NCBI GenBank assembly: GCA_002946415.1
Contig: NJPS01000044.1
Coordinates: 620,001 to 684,000 of the forward strand
Source of the DNA: Rutstroemia sp. NJR-2017a BVV2
Taxonomy: Eukaryota > Ascomycota > Leotiomycetes > Helotiales > Rutstroemiaceae
Direction: 5' to 3'
DNA: 64,000 bases
The notes under the pieces were generated by a model, which was not told where the DNA came from, searched no databases, and saw only the letters and a list, made by a program, of their open reading frames with translations. Each line of letters opens with the position of its first letter. Within the stretch, counting starts at the first letter, position 1. Both the position numbers and the translations under genes were made by a program. Below are positions 22,874-33,540 of this stretch, one piece after another.

Positions 22874-23731
22874 ATGTCCACATCAGCAACAACTCCTTCA
22901 ACTGTAGGCCCCGCGCCATGGCGACCACTTTTCCTAACCCACCTTTCGAAGATGGACTCACCTGAATTCGTTCTATCTTCCTTATCGCCTTCCGACGACA
23001 AGAATTCTCCCACGCCATATCTTCCTCGCGCTCGTTATTGCATCTTCCGAGGCATGTGGGCCGAACTTCCAGAGAACAAACGCAACGATGCACCGATGAA
23101 CGATCGAGTTTACGAAAGTGATTTACCGACCTTCACAACGGATGTGCGTATGGAGAAGGTACCTGAGATCTTTGCAAGTTCGCAAGGTCATGGTGAAGTC
23201 TCACAGAGTCAAGGAAGTGGCGGTGGTGGACCTGTCGAAGCAGTGTTCTGGATTAAGGCAGTTATGACGCAGTGGAGGTTCAAGGGCGAAGCATACATTG
23301 TTGGTCAAGATATCGAGGAGTCTCAGGAGTCCAGCGGAACAAGGACTGTGAAGACCAAGATTGGAGAGAGAATGAGAGTTGTGAAGGAGAGTGAAAAAGC
23401 GAACTGGAGCTGGGAAAAGGAACTTACTGCCCATTTTGGCAATCTTAGTCCGGGAATGAGAGGCAGTTTCAAGAATCCCGTTCCTGGAACTCCGGTGTCC
23501 AATCCACCAAACGACAAAGCTTTCTCATTGGGACAGAAGGTTAGCGATTTGAACGATGAGGTTGCGAGGAAGAACTTCAGAGTCGTCGTCATCAAGCCGG
23601 AGAGTGTTGAGCAACTTGATTTGAGTGAGCCTGACAAGGCGAGAAGGTGGAGATTTACTTACGTTGGACCTAGCGGAGGGGGAAATGAGGAGATTGTTGG
23701 AGAGTGGAAAAAGGAAGAGCTTTGGCCATAG
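22874..23731 (+). CDS. Alr4036-like pyridoxamine-phosphate-oxidase-type FMN-binding protein
   Basis: Single exon, 285 residues. I chose the ATG at 22874 (MSTSATTPSTVGPAPWRPLF) over an in-frame ATG 18 bp upstream, because fungal members start close to the APWR motif. The N-terminal part (APWRPLFLTHLSKM, then YLPRARYCIFRGMWAELP) and the central EAVFWIKAVMTQWRFKGEAYIVG block match the Alr4036-type flavin-binding split barrel. In that barrel an Arg-rich strand contacts FMN. The C-terminal R-x-F-x-V-V-x-I-x-P-x-x-V-E-x-L-D-L motif and a WKKEELWP end are also typical. The enzymatic reaction is unproven for this family. Probably cytosolic. Confidence 0.85.
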   Translation: MSTSATTPSTVGPAPWRPLFLTHLSKMDSPEFVLSSLSPSDDKNSPTPYLPRARYCIFRGMWAELPENKRNDAPMNDRVYESDLPTFTTDVRMEKVPEIFASSQGHGEVSQSQGSGGGGPVEAVFWIKAVMTQWRFKGEAYIVGQDIEESQESSGTRTVKTKIGERMRVVKESEKANWSWEKELTAHFGNLSPGMRGSFKNPVPGTPVSNPPNDKAFSLGQKVSDLNDEVARKNFRVVVIKPESVEQLDLSEPDKARRWRFTYVGPSGGGNEEIVGEWKKEELWP

Positions 23732-26333
23732 ACCAGTCGGAGGCTCGGAGCTCCTAATCGGAAATGATATCAGACCGGCAGGTGCTAACAGATGCTACTT
23801 CGTACGGACGGAGGTCAAGTTCGTAGAGAATAATCCAATCAAGTTCCCTGAGTGATGATAACAATTGCGGTCTGACTATGAGAGCGGCATGTTTGGCAGT
23901 TGCTATGCAAATAGCGGTATAACGGATGAACCTTGGCATCATTAACTACCACCCGTGATATCAAGGTAAACACGAAAAGTATTCGAAACGGACCAGGAGT
24001 CCCGGAAGAACTAACTATTTGCAGTTCATTTTGCATTCAATTCAATCATTTCATTTCAGGACCCATGAACTAGAGTCCGAGCTTTGAGACTATGGCAGCC
24101 GTGTTCTGCATGTAGCACGTTGTGCGACAAGGTACGGAGCGAGAAAAAGTCTCATGTTAACGGTTAACGCCTCGATCCATGTCAACAGCACTAAATGCCA
24201 CGAGACAAACATCTTTTAATCCTTCTAGTTACGTTCTCGAAAACTCCTCACCGTCATTTTCGTATCGGCATCAGCATCCGGATCGGTTGCAAGGCTCCCC
24301 AGGGTGGAGTTATTCGCGCCTTAAGAAAAAACTGGTTGACGCTTGACAGATGACAGTTGACAGCTGAAAAAAAACGGAAGAAAAAAAGCTCACTTGTTGG
24401 TTTTTCTCGTTGACCTGTCGGCTCGTCTGGCATTTTCGGCTTTGAAAAAGCTGTCGTATTTATGTACCTATGGAGAACAGCGATAGCGTTGCAACGCTAC
24501 TCCATACTACTTCGGGCCGGGGGGAACGTCGCCTGCATACGTTAGAGGAACTGCCAGATGATCATCAGTGCCACATACACGTATGAAATCCTCATCCAGT
24601 AGTGATATGCGAGGTATCGTTCCGCGGCTACTGTAACCTCACATCCTATAGCATTTCCGCCCCCAGATAGAGGGGTTGTAGGCAGCAGCAATAGAGGGGG
24701 TATGACAAGAAAAATGTTTATGGGGAAGGCAGGTTCCGAGGTGTACGTGAGAACAGCAAAATTTTCCTCCTTTCGATATCAGATCGTGCATGCAAAGCTT
24801 CTCAAATATGCAGTGCTATACGAAGAAGGAAGAGCGGCTGTAAGGATGCAGGACCTATTAAAAGCCAGAGATGCACTGTCAATCACTCATCTGAGCAATC
24901 CTACTTAAGCCAAGGAGCAAATCTCTTTCATCCACACCTCCAACACCAACATTGAGTATCAAAATCTTTGCACCTGCCCGATGCCTCGCGCTTTGGATCT
25001 ATCAGGTTGTTGCAAAGGTACCGACAGTATGGTTGAAATTGAGAATGCTGTATTTTCCCATAGCCGCTCGGTGATTGTCCAGAGAGAGTTATGGGTCGTG
25101 CGTGTTCTTGCATATGGTGTGACTCCTTTTATCGTTTACTTCCGTATGGATTGAGGTCAGAGAGAAGCTACTGTTACTTTCCCCAGGAGGTCCATGAGCA
25201 GATAGGGCTCTGAGAATGACGGAGAGCTGTGAGGTCTGCGCTTTAAGGGGATTTAAAGGAGAGTAAGTCAAGGAGACGAGACATGCGAGACGAGACCACC
25301 GGCTGTAAGAAATAAGTGTACTATCAACGGCTGTAGCCGTATGCTCTATCCAATGAAAAGTCTCAGGTCGCAATATTGTCCTTGAGTAGAAGAGAAACAA
25401 GAACAAGAATGAGTACTAAGTACATCCGTTATGCAGCCTGAATTGCTATTGGTCGTTAATTAGCACGAATTTAAATGATTTGAGGATCCGCTTGCTAACC
25501 CTTAGGGTGTTGGCTGCAGACCTCGGAGTTGTAACCCTCGCGCTCGATAGCTTTCAAGGTTGCGTTTCTGCTACTGCACAATCGTACTGTACCCGTACCT
25601 TTGCATCGCAGCTTACTTGTGTGTATACTACCATACACACACTGGACGTTGAAAAAGCCTTGAAAAAGGGAAAAGGGAAAAACACGCCATAATCTTATGC
25701 GAACTTAGTAAAAGTAATAATTACGCAATTCGTATGTATTATGTACGAGGGAGGGAAGGAGGGAGGTACCCTACAACTCGACAGCATCAGGACCAGCCCG
25801 AACCACAACCACAACCAGAGCCCGCGCCCGCACAGCTCCTTGGAATAACTGTTGTTATTATAGGTGGGTATCTGCACTTTCCTCTAGATGCTTCCAACAT
25901 GCATGCATGCGTGTGTGGACTGTTTACTTTACTTTACTTTAACAAAGCCTGCAGTTGGTCGCCGTGATCCAGTTTGAGATATATAGAATCTCGTCCTTCA
26001 TTCATAGCCGATCACGGTCCAGGAACAAACAATAGTCATTCCCGTTCTGACAGACGCAGGAACTGAACTGAACTCTCTAGCTTACCTGCTCATCCGTCGC
26101 ACCGCCCGTCATTTAATTTTTAATTTACTCCATTATGACGCAGCTATAATGGCTCAATCATGATCCATTAACCACATTTCAAGCTCGATGCCTTCTCCAA
26201 ATTCCGAATCAGACCAAACTCGCACTTTCTCCAGGTCCAGGATCAGCACAGCTCAAAACGACCTGCGAATCATATCCTACAAACCTCCACCCTCTTGTCA
26301 CATAACATCAACCTGCATTTTCCAGACCTCACG
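23732..26333. other. 2.6-kb intergenic region without a recognisable gene
   Basis: Only short, overlapping frames without motifs. Simple-sequence patches include GGGA-rich DNA at about 25744-25770, a CCACAA/CCCG tract at 25797-25830 and a short (ACTTT)n at about 25924-25940. It must contain the promoter of the gene starting at 26334. Confidence 0.5.
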
Positions 26334-27668
26334 ATGACGACTTTTTCGACAATGGAGGCATTGACAAACCTCACCCAATCGATACCGGATTGGAACCGAC
26401 GACTAGATGACTTAAACGGCCAAATTGCTCAAAGACAGATTGAGCTTGCCCGTTTGGTTGATCCAAAACCTGCTCGATCGATAAGAAATAAAGGCTCGAC
26501 AGAATCCCTACGTCCGAAAGATGGTGAAGAATTTACATCTCCTATCAATGACCCCGATAACACGGCCCCTACTACGCCGCAGGACGTCGGGTCCCCAAAG
26601 TCGGCACAAAACGGATTCACTCCACAAACGAGACCGGAATCACCTTCCGTGGCTCGAGCTGCTGCCGCCGCGGCTCTTGAGTCCAATCCGCCGCAGCCTT
26701 TGACTCCACGAGCTTCTCCGAATGCTTTGACTCGACAATCGTCTCAACCCACACAACCTACAAAGCCGAGACCTGCGAATGTGCTTCGAAAGCGGAAAAC
26801 AGAGTCACTGGCTTCCGGCGGGTCACAAGCACCGAAATACAGGACACGCTCTATGATCATAGTATACTACGACAGTGCTGTGCAGACAGCCTTTGAGGAA
26901 TTGGTGAAATTTGTGAGTGGCAATCGAAATGCCATGAGGAAGGGGAAAATGGCAGCCAAGATGGCCGAGATGAGACGAGCTGCCGAAATGGAAGCAGACG
27001 AAGAAAGCGACGACGATTCGGAAGATGATACTTCGACACCACTGGGTTGTGTTATACCAAAGCCTTCATTACCCGACAGCACAAAGGCAAACGGACACCA
27101 TTCGGCTGAGAACACAAATGGCGATCTAACACCGAAGTTGAACTTCGTTTCGACGAGACAAATGGGTCCTCCACGAGATCGCGTCGGGAGAGACAACATT
27201 GGCAACACCATGAACATGTTGAAAGGCTACCGACGAGCTGGAGGAGCTTCCCCCGGCGCAGCACTAGATATCTTTGACGAGCTCGACAAAGGCCTCGAAT
27301 GGTGCCAAAGCCAATGCGAGCATGCGGCTCACCAGTTCCTGCGAGACGGCGACTGCAGCACGGAGATTGAAAACATCAAGCGGAAATTACAAGAAGTGAA
27401 AGAAGCGGCGCAAAAGAAAGTCGAGAAGCTGGCTGCGGAGGAAAAAGAGGAACAAATGAGGGAGAAAGAGAAGGAAAAGGAAAAGCTTTTGAAGCCGGTG
27501 AAGCAGCCTGTGGTGCAGATAGCTCCAGTGCCAGTACAGCGTGCTGATATACCGCTGGATTTGGAAGTCGATGATAGCATGGAAGTGGATGATGAGGATG
27601 ACGATGTCGATCTTGATTTCGATCCTAGGAAATTGATCTTCAAGAGGTCGAGAGATGTGGCATATTGA
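26334..27668 (+). CDS. Acidic, probably nuclear protein of unknown function
   Basis: Single exon, 444 residues from the ATG at 26334 (MTTFSTMEAL); a second in-frame ATG at 26352 is equally possible. The N-terminus has a predicted helix (LDDLNGQIAQRQIELARLVD), then a Pro/Ser/Ala-rich linker. The likely conserved core is TRSMIIVYYDSAVQTAFEEL followed by FVSGNRNAMRKGKMAAKM and an acidic run (EADEESDDDSEDD). A second core around GAALDIFDELDKGLEWCQSQCEHAAHQFLRDGDC leads into a Lys/Glu-rich coiled coil. The protein ends in an acidic patch and DPRKLIFKRSRDVAY. RKRKTES at about residue 167 could be a nuclear signal. I do not recognise a named family. It converges with the Arc1 gene. Confidence 0.8.
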   Translation: MTTFSTMEALTNLTQSIPDWNRRLDDLNGQIAQRQIELARLVDPKPARSIRNKGSTESLRPKDGEEFTSPINDPDNTAPTTPQDVGSPKSAQNGFTPQTRPESPSVARAAAAAALESNPPQPLTPRASPNALTRQSSQPTQPTKPRPANVLRKRKTESLASGGSQAPKYRTRSMIIVYYDSAVQTAFEELVKFVSGNRNAMRKGKMAAKMAEMRRAAEMEADEESDDDSEDDTSTPLGCVIPKPSLPDSTKANGHHSAENTNGDLTPKLNFVSTRQMGPPRDRVGRDNIGNTMNMLKGYRRAGGASPGAALDIFDELDKGLEWCQSQCEHAAHQFLRDGDCSTEIENIKRKLQEVKEAAQKKVEKLAAEEKEEQMREKEKEKEKLLKPVKQPVVQIAPVPVQRADIPLDLEVDDSMEVDDEDDDVDLDFDPRKLIFKRSRDVAY

Positions 27669-28147
27669 TATTTTCGACAAAAGACGCTAGATACTGGCCA
27701 ATTGTCCAGTATCAGTATCAGCCATTTGTCAATTGAATATTTGAAGAATCTTTATTTAGCAAGCGAGCGGGCGAGCGAGTATCTGAACAAATTTTCGGAC
27801 GGGGAACAGCGTCATACTTATTTCTGGCATTTTTTAAGTAGCATGGCGTAATTATCTTTTGCATATAGTATAGTGTAGATGGGGATATGGGGGGAATATG
27901 GCTCATGGTTATGCTGATGCTGATGCGGATGCCTGGATGACCATCTCCTTGGGTTTGGAACGGAAAAGTATGGGGGTGTTCGTTGGAACAAAGTAGTAGA
28001 CATCTTGAAATATCATCTTAATATCATATGTCACGTTGTTAATCACAGCATGTAGAGTCCAGTCTGACAGTTCAGTTATGATATTGTGCTCAATCATATA
28101 CTTTTATAGTTTGTTCACCGTCTGTCTCATCTATAAAATCGTCACAT
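27669..28147. other. Convergent 3' intergenic region
   Basis: 479 AT-rich bp between convergent stop codons. A GAGCGGGCGAGCGAG patch at about 27765 and a GATGCTGATGCTGATGCGG triplet repeat near 27912-27932 are the only notable words. Confidence 0.5.
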
Positions 28148-29377
28148 CTACCTAACAACAGCGCCAGTCAAGGTCTTAACCTTACATACGCCTCCGCTTT
28201 CGGTGACCAACTTTCCGATCCCAGTCTTGGCAGGCTCGCCCTCTTTGCTCAGCTCCTTAACAACACCAGCATCGAAAGCAACCTCCAAATCTGCCGTGGT
28301 AGTGAAGCCCGGCTGGATCATCTCCCAAACCTTCTTCTTCGGGTTCAAGACACCTTCCGGCTCGCCCTTCCATCCCTCGAAAAAGACACGCTCGCCAGCC
28401 TTCGAGTCGGCAGGTGGTGTCACGAGCTCGACTGGACCGGCGTGGTGATCTTCCTCTCCTTCCTTCAATTTGGGGGATGCGGCAAGGACCATGGCGCAGG
28501 ATTTGATGCCGCGCATCTTGACGGGCTTGAGGTTGCATACGACGATGACTTTGCGGCCTTGCATTTCCTCCAGGGGAACAAGTCCGTTAAGACCAGAGCA
28601 GACGGTCCTGACAACTTGTCCCTCGTACTCAGACGTGTCATCGGTGCCAGCTTTGTCTCCCATGGCAATTGTAGACACATACAAGGAATCTGCCTCTGGA
28701 TGCTTGATGGCCTTCAAGATATGACCAACACGTAGATCAATCAAACATGGCGACAACGGAGCCGCAGCAGCTGGAGCCTTCTGTGGTTTTGGCGCCTTCT
28801 CCTTCTTTTCCTTCTTCTGCGTCTTCTGCTCTCCCTTCACAGCCGCAACAACGGTATCCTTCGCCTCGGCAACTTTATCCGTAACCTTCTCAACCACTCC
28901 CTTCTCCTTCGTTCGATCCGCCAAAACGGCTTGTTCTCCCTCCCCACCAGCAGCCGCAGCAGCCTTCTCTTTCTTCAATCTCTCCTTCTCAGCCTTCGCA
29001 TCCACGGGCGGCTTCACATACAACACTTCCTCAGCATCGACTTTGACCTTCTTCTCCTCTGCGACATTGAGCCCGAACACAGGCGAGTTCTGCACGAAAT
29101 CGATGTGCCGCACGATATTCGGGTGGCCGTGTTCGCCGGTGCGCTCCTCGGCGCTCCAGGAGGCTACTTGCGGCGCGAGGGACTCGTAGATGGCGATGTC
29201 TGCTACGGAAGGTTTGGAGCCGAGGAGAGTGGTGCGGGACGCGAGGTGCGAGTTTAGGGTTGAGAGGAGGGAGGGCGTTTCGCTAGAGGGCGTCTTGAGT
29301 CGCTCCGAGGTGAGCTGCCATTGCTTGAGCTCGGTCTCTTCGGCGGGGGTGTATTTGATGTTGGTGAAGGTAGACAT
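28148..29377 (-). CDS. ARC1: Arc1-like aminoacyl-tRNA synthetase cofactor with EMAPII-type tRNA-binding domain
   Basis: Single exon, 409 residues. In yeast, Arc1 binds methionyl- and glutamyl-tRNA synthetases in the cytosol and delivers tRNA to them. Residues about 1-95 resemble a GST-C-like interaction domain (LLGSKPSVADIAIYESLAP). A Lys/Ala/Glu-rich linker follows (about 125-205), suited to tRNA contact. From about residue 207 comes the OB-fold tRNA-binding domain: DLRVGHILKAIKHPEADSLYV, VVRTVCSGLNGLVPLEEMQG and NLKPVKMRGIKSCAMVLAAS. The C-terminal EMAPII-like extension (VFFEGWKGEPEGVLNPKKK, WEMIQPGFTT) is complete. A methionyl-tRNA synthetase C-domain is excluded because there is no synthetase core upstream. 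Confidence 0.92.
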   Translation of the reverse strand: MSTFTNIKYTPAEETELKQWQLTSERLKTPSSETPSLLSTLNSHLASRTTLLGSKPSVADIAIYESLAPQVASWSAEERTGEHGHPNIVRHIDFVQNSPVFGLNVAEEKKVKVDAEEVLYVKPPVDAKAEKERLKKEKAAAAAGGEGEQAVLADRTKEKGVVEKVTDKVAEAKDTVVAAVKGEQKTQKKEKKEKAPKPQKAPAAAAPLSPCLIDLRVGHILKAIKHPEADSLYVSTIAMGDKAGTDDTSEYEGQVVRTVCSGLNGLVPLEEMQGRKVIVVCNLKPVKMRGIKSCAMVLAASPKLKEGEEDHHAGPVELVTPPADSKAGERVFFEGWKGEPEGVLNPKKKVWEMIQPGFTTTADLEVAFDAGVVKELSKEGEPAKTGIGKLVTESGGVCKVKTLTGAVVR

Positions 29378-30314
29378 GGTTTTGATGAGGGAGAAGTTGG
29401 CCCTGGTGATGGCGCGGGTGATGAGGCGTGGGGAATACAGTTTGATTGTTGGGGGTTGGGTTGGAGGGGTAGGTTGTGATGGATGGAGGGGTTGAAAATT
29501 AGGTTTGAGTCATGATTCGAATTTTTTGGACGTGGGGACGCACTGACCTTCTTTGGCCCTGCTTCGCGCTTTCTATTTGCACTGCATCTACGCTTTCTCT
29601 CCCTCATTATCATCCATAAAGAAGCTATCGTTACTCACATGTTTCTATCACTGCGAGTTCTATTACCCATTACTATGCTTGATAAGTTTATGCTACCGTG
29701 GTACCTCTCTTCGGATTATATTCAGGCAAAGAAACCGTCTCCGCACGGCAATGTCTCCAGAAACCGCGTTTGAAAAGCCGATGTGTCGTGGTGACCCCAT
29801 TTGGAAGCCGAATGCCGGTAGTTCTGTGTTTCTTTGCGGTCAAGTGTCGCATATGCACATGTGAGACATCTACGATGATCGCTGTCTTTGGGCTGATAGG
29901 CAGATTGAGCTCGCATTGTGGTTGCCATGCTGCGTAGCTCGGTCGAGCACGGCATGGCGTTCTTATACCCTCCTTCTTCGGTAAGACGGGCTTGTTATAT
30001 CTTGTTCAGTATTTGCCGACGGTTACGGGAGCGAGAGAAGTCTGTGGGTCGCCTCGACCAACCCGAGATGGTTGTGCTACCGTAACATTCTCTCATAGGT
30101 AAACAGCAGATAGTATCGTACTGGACGGGAAAGCATAGTACGAGGGCCGATATTCAGGATGAAATTCACCTGATTCCTTATTGAGCATCCGTTAGCACTT
30201 GCTGATGTCACAATCTCAGAGGATATACAACTTGATTTTGACTTCTACGCTTTCATTACAACTCTCAGGGAGCGGTGAAGAACTCCGCAAAGACGTTTTG
30301 TCAATCACGAGATA
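29378..30314. other. Intergenic region, no gene seen
   Basis: This lies upstream of the Arc1 gene start and before the monooxygenase relic. The first 150 bp are GT-rich on the plus strand and presumably hold the Arc1 promoter. No motifs were recognised. Confidence 0.5.
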
Positions 30315-32090
30315 TTCATCTTGACAAGGATGTCTTCCACGGGGAGCATTGGTGCTTTGGTTGTGGGTACCGCCTTTGGGGTTGGTTTTCAACTGCCACT
30401 CTCTGATTTCCATGTTAGCTTTGGTCTCATCATGGACTGCACCGACTGCGTCAACCGTGAAAAAGCGTTCACAATTGGAAGGTTGTTGACTTGCCTGATA
30501 TGATTGGGGGACGAGTTAAAACTACTTTTGCTATCTAGCTCTAACACCCTATAGGACTTGGTATGGGAGTTGTGCTCGCGGTGCGCGTGTGGATACAGAT
30601 GTCCCAGTCTATGAGTTTGATGCGGTGGTGTTCCAAAAGATTTCATTTGGTCTGGGCGCATTCCGTCAGTTCCTGAACTTGTGAATACTTCTAGTACGTT
30701 GATGAGAAGCTCGATCAGGCAAAGACATCGCTTTGAATGCCGGCGTCAAGCATGCTCACTTCGATCCCAAAGCTAGCCGCACGAGCAAGGAACCCATTGA
30801 CTGCGAGTTGGTGTTGACCACAGGAAGGTGTTACTGCCGGCAAGAAAATAGCTGTTATTTGCACAGGAGCATCCGGCATCTATGTATTTGTTTTACAGAG
30901 CATGAGATCATTATTCAGCTAACAGTTGGAACACGACCCAGGAGGTGGGACCCGAAGCTGCTCATCTCACGGTGATCCAACGGACTCCAAACATCTGCTT
31001 GCCGATGAGACAGGCTAGACTCACTGAAAAGCTTCAGGATGCCTTGAAGAAGGGAGGGACTTACGAGGAGAACTACAAAGTTAGGATCAAGAGGTTCTCT
31101 GGGTTTATTTATGGCTTTATTGAAAGGGCTTTCGCCAATGAAACACCGGAACAGAGGCTCGAAACTTTGGAGCAACTTTGGAATATGGGTGGATTCCGCC
31201 ATTGGCTCGGTAAATATGGTCATATGGTATTCAGCAAAGAAATCAATGATTTTATTTATAACTTCCGGATTGAAAAGACTCGACCAAGGATCAAGGATCC
31301 CCAAAAGAGGTATCTTTTGGCGCCTAGTCTCGGGGACGCATACCACACATTTGAAACTAAGGAAGGTAGCTCCTTTCCAGACTACGGACTGCATTGGATC
31401 TAACATGTTCGTAGCGTTCATCATCGGAACGAAAATTTCTTCGACGTTTGCAACCAAGAGAATGTTGACATCAAAACTGTCAACGAAAATGTGATAGACC
31501 ATTTCACTGCCACCGGTGTTAGAATGAGGAACGGTGACGAATATGCATTCGACGTAGTTGTCTTAGCTATGGGCTATGATGCAATTTCTGGCCTAGCAGC
31601 AGCAATCTGATATGATGGGCACGAACGGATAGAACATTGCGTGTTATGTATGTTCTCCGTCATTTTTCTGATACTGCGTGCATTTCGATCACGAGCTTCA
31701 ACTTACATAAATCAGTGGTCAAATGGTATCAAAACATACCTAGGAATGCCTATATCTAGCTTTCCGAACCTCCCCGTGACTTATGGACCTCAAAGTCACT
31801 ATCTTCTCCTTTGCGCCACCACCCCCACCCCCAAATAATTGACCACCAACTTTGTCGATAGCTCCCACATGGTGGAACTCTAAGGCGACTACGTAACTTA
31901 TATTATTGAACACCTTACCCGCCATTATATCGCCCCCATCGAGCCCAGTACATCTACTGGGAAATGATGGGCTCAGCATATCGTTGTTCTCGCAGCTCGA
32001 ACGCTGCTCATGGGTACCAAGAGCTGGTACACGGGCGCGAATATTCCTGGAAGGGAGATATAATTGAATTTTTGAGTATGTTGAGCGCCG
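30315..32090 (+). pseudogene. Decayed Baeyer-Villiger monooxygenase (FAD/NADPH-dependent)
   Basis: Family order is kept but the frame is broken many times. Readable pieces are: an FAD fingerprint relic (GALVVGTAFGVGFQLPLSD, about 30339-30400); TWYGSCARGARVDTDVPVYEF (about 30557-30625); YVDEKLD then, after a frame change, KDIALNAGV (about 30695-30760); and KKIAVICTGASGIYV, the second Rossmann fingerprint with Gly to Cys (about 30840-30890). The longest open stretch, 30945-31403, covers ELGPEAAHLTVIQRTPN to KDPQKRYLLAP. Then come FDVCNQENVDIKTVNEN and VVVLAMGYDAISG (to about 31605), SNGIKTYLGM with FPNLPVTYGPQ (about 31716-31795), and KSWYTGANIPG near 32015-32055. Stops and frameshifts lie between pieces, so a functional enzyme is very unlikely. 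Introns may explain some gaps but not all. Confidence 0.85.
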
Positions 32091-33540
32091 AGTTGCGTGA
32101 GGAGTTGGATTCAGTGACAGAAATAGATGGAAGGGGCTTGCTCTGGGTGGGTATTCGGGTGATGAGGAGAAGAGGACATCGAGCTTAAGCGTTGAGAGAG
32201 GCGAAATTGTCTGCTTGATGTTTTCGCCATTTCCGGCGCATCAAACCTATAAGTTAGCCAAAACAGAACTTTGTTCTTTTGGCAATTCCAATAATAGATC
32301 TTTCATCCCCGCATGCTCGTGCGGGCGACTAGGACAATACCATGCACTCCAGATGATGCTTTTGATGTTTCCAAGTACATTTTGGGAACGAAGAATAAAC
32401 TAATATCTCCATCTCCCATCGCAAGAAGCGTGATTTTAAGCTTCAAAAAAGTCCCCGGTGTTTGATCATGGAGTACTTAACCCCGTTGGTTAAAACCGTA
32501 TGGGGCACGTTCTCGACTTACCTGTCACCTCTGTAGACGTAATGGGGATCATCGGATGGCATCATCCTAGCCTGCCCAGGCATGGCAATGAAGACAGACA
32601 CGGCTGAGACGCGTAAGAGATGAGAAAGGAAGGTCTTTAGTCATTGTCGAAGCATCGCCTCCTGGTTGTGTCGATACGTTCTGGGATAGTATTTGGGGGT
32701 CCTTGGGGTGGTTTGCTTCTGAACTAGTATGTAATAATAACGGATAGCTCATTAGTGGCTGGGGAAGCGGATAGGATCTGCTCATTAGGTCTCAGAAACT
32801 ACGGCCTGGACGAATAAAAAGCGTCGGATTTCTAACGTTACCCTGGTTGTAGCCTTCAAATATCTTCAATTGAGCGTCCTGCATGGTATTAGATGTCTAT
32901 CACCTCTAATGAGTTAGCAGCTAGCTGGTGGATTCCGTCTCATTCTAACAGTGCGGGTGTCCTGTCTAGTCGGTTGATTTAGAAGGCCATCAGTTCCATT
33001 AGAACCCACGGCACGGAAGGCAAGTTTTCTCTGGAGAACGAAGGCACAAATACTCCGCAATTTCCCTTGTATTTTGTACCCCGTCAACCCTCTCTCTATT
33101 CTGTCGGTATCTGCAGCGGCGAGGTCATACAAAAGCTACCACAGTCGGCAAATGCCAATCCACAGCCTGGTACCGCATATACTGCATTGCACATCTCAGT
33201 ATCGCAACTCCTGAGGCTCGAGTGAAAAGAGAAAAGACTTGCACCGTGCAGAATAAAAAGAGGGCGCAAAGTATCATATTCAATCGAGGGCGCTTTGCTT
33301 GCCGTCATTTGAACAACAATCAAGCATTCGCCTTTCCAAATAGCGACAAGTTCTTACTGTCATGTCTGCAGCTTCAGTAAGTAAGGAGATTTAATTTGTT
33401 CCCTCCCCCGCATTGCAACACCACCCCCCGCAGAAAGTCCCATCTACAGGGTGCCGAGGCCTTGGGGAAGCAGATCTGCTCGGCTGTTGAATTCTTAACC
33501 ATGAAGTCATCCGATGAATTTCTTCGAGCCATAATTAATC
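32091..33540. other. Intergenic region between monooxygenase relic and bZIP gene
   Basis: No recognisable coding content apart from a possible tiny upstream exon of the bZIP gene (33362-33376). It must contain the bZIP promoter. The part next to the relic may be further decayed monooxygenase flank. Confidence 0.5.

Noticed and set aside
30915..31502. Minus-strand frame of 195 codons over the monooxygenase relic
   Set aside because: The plus strand at the same place reads clear Baeyer-Villiger monooxygenase motifs; the antisense peptide has none.
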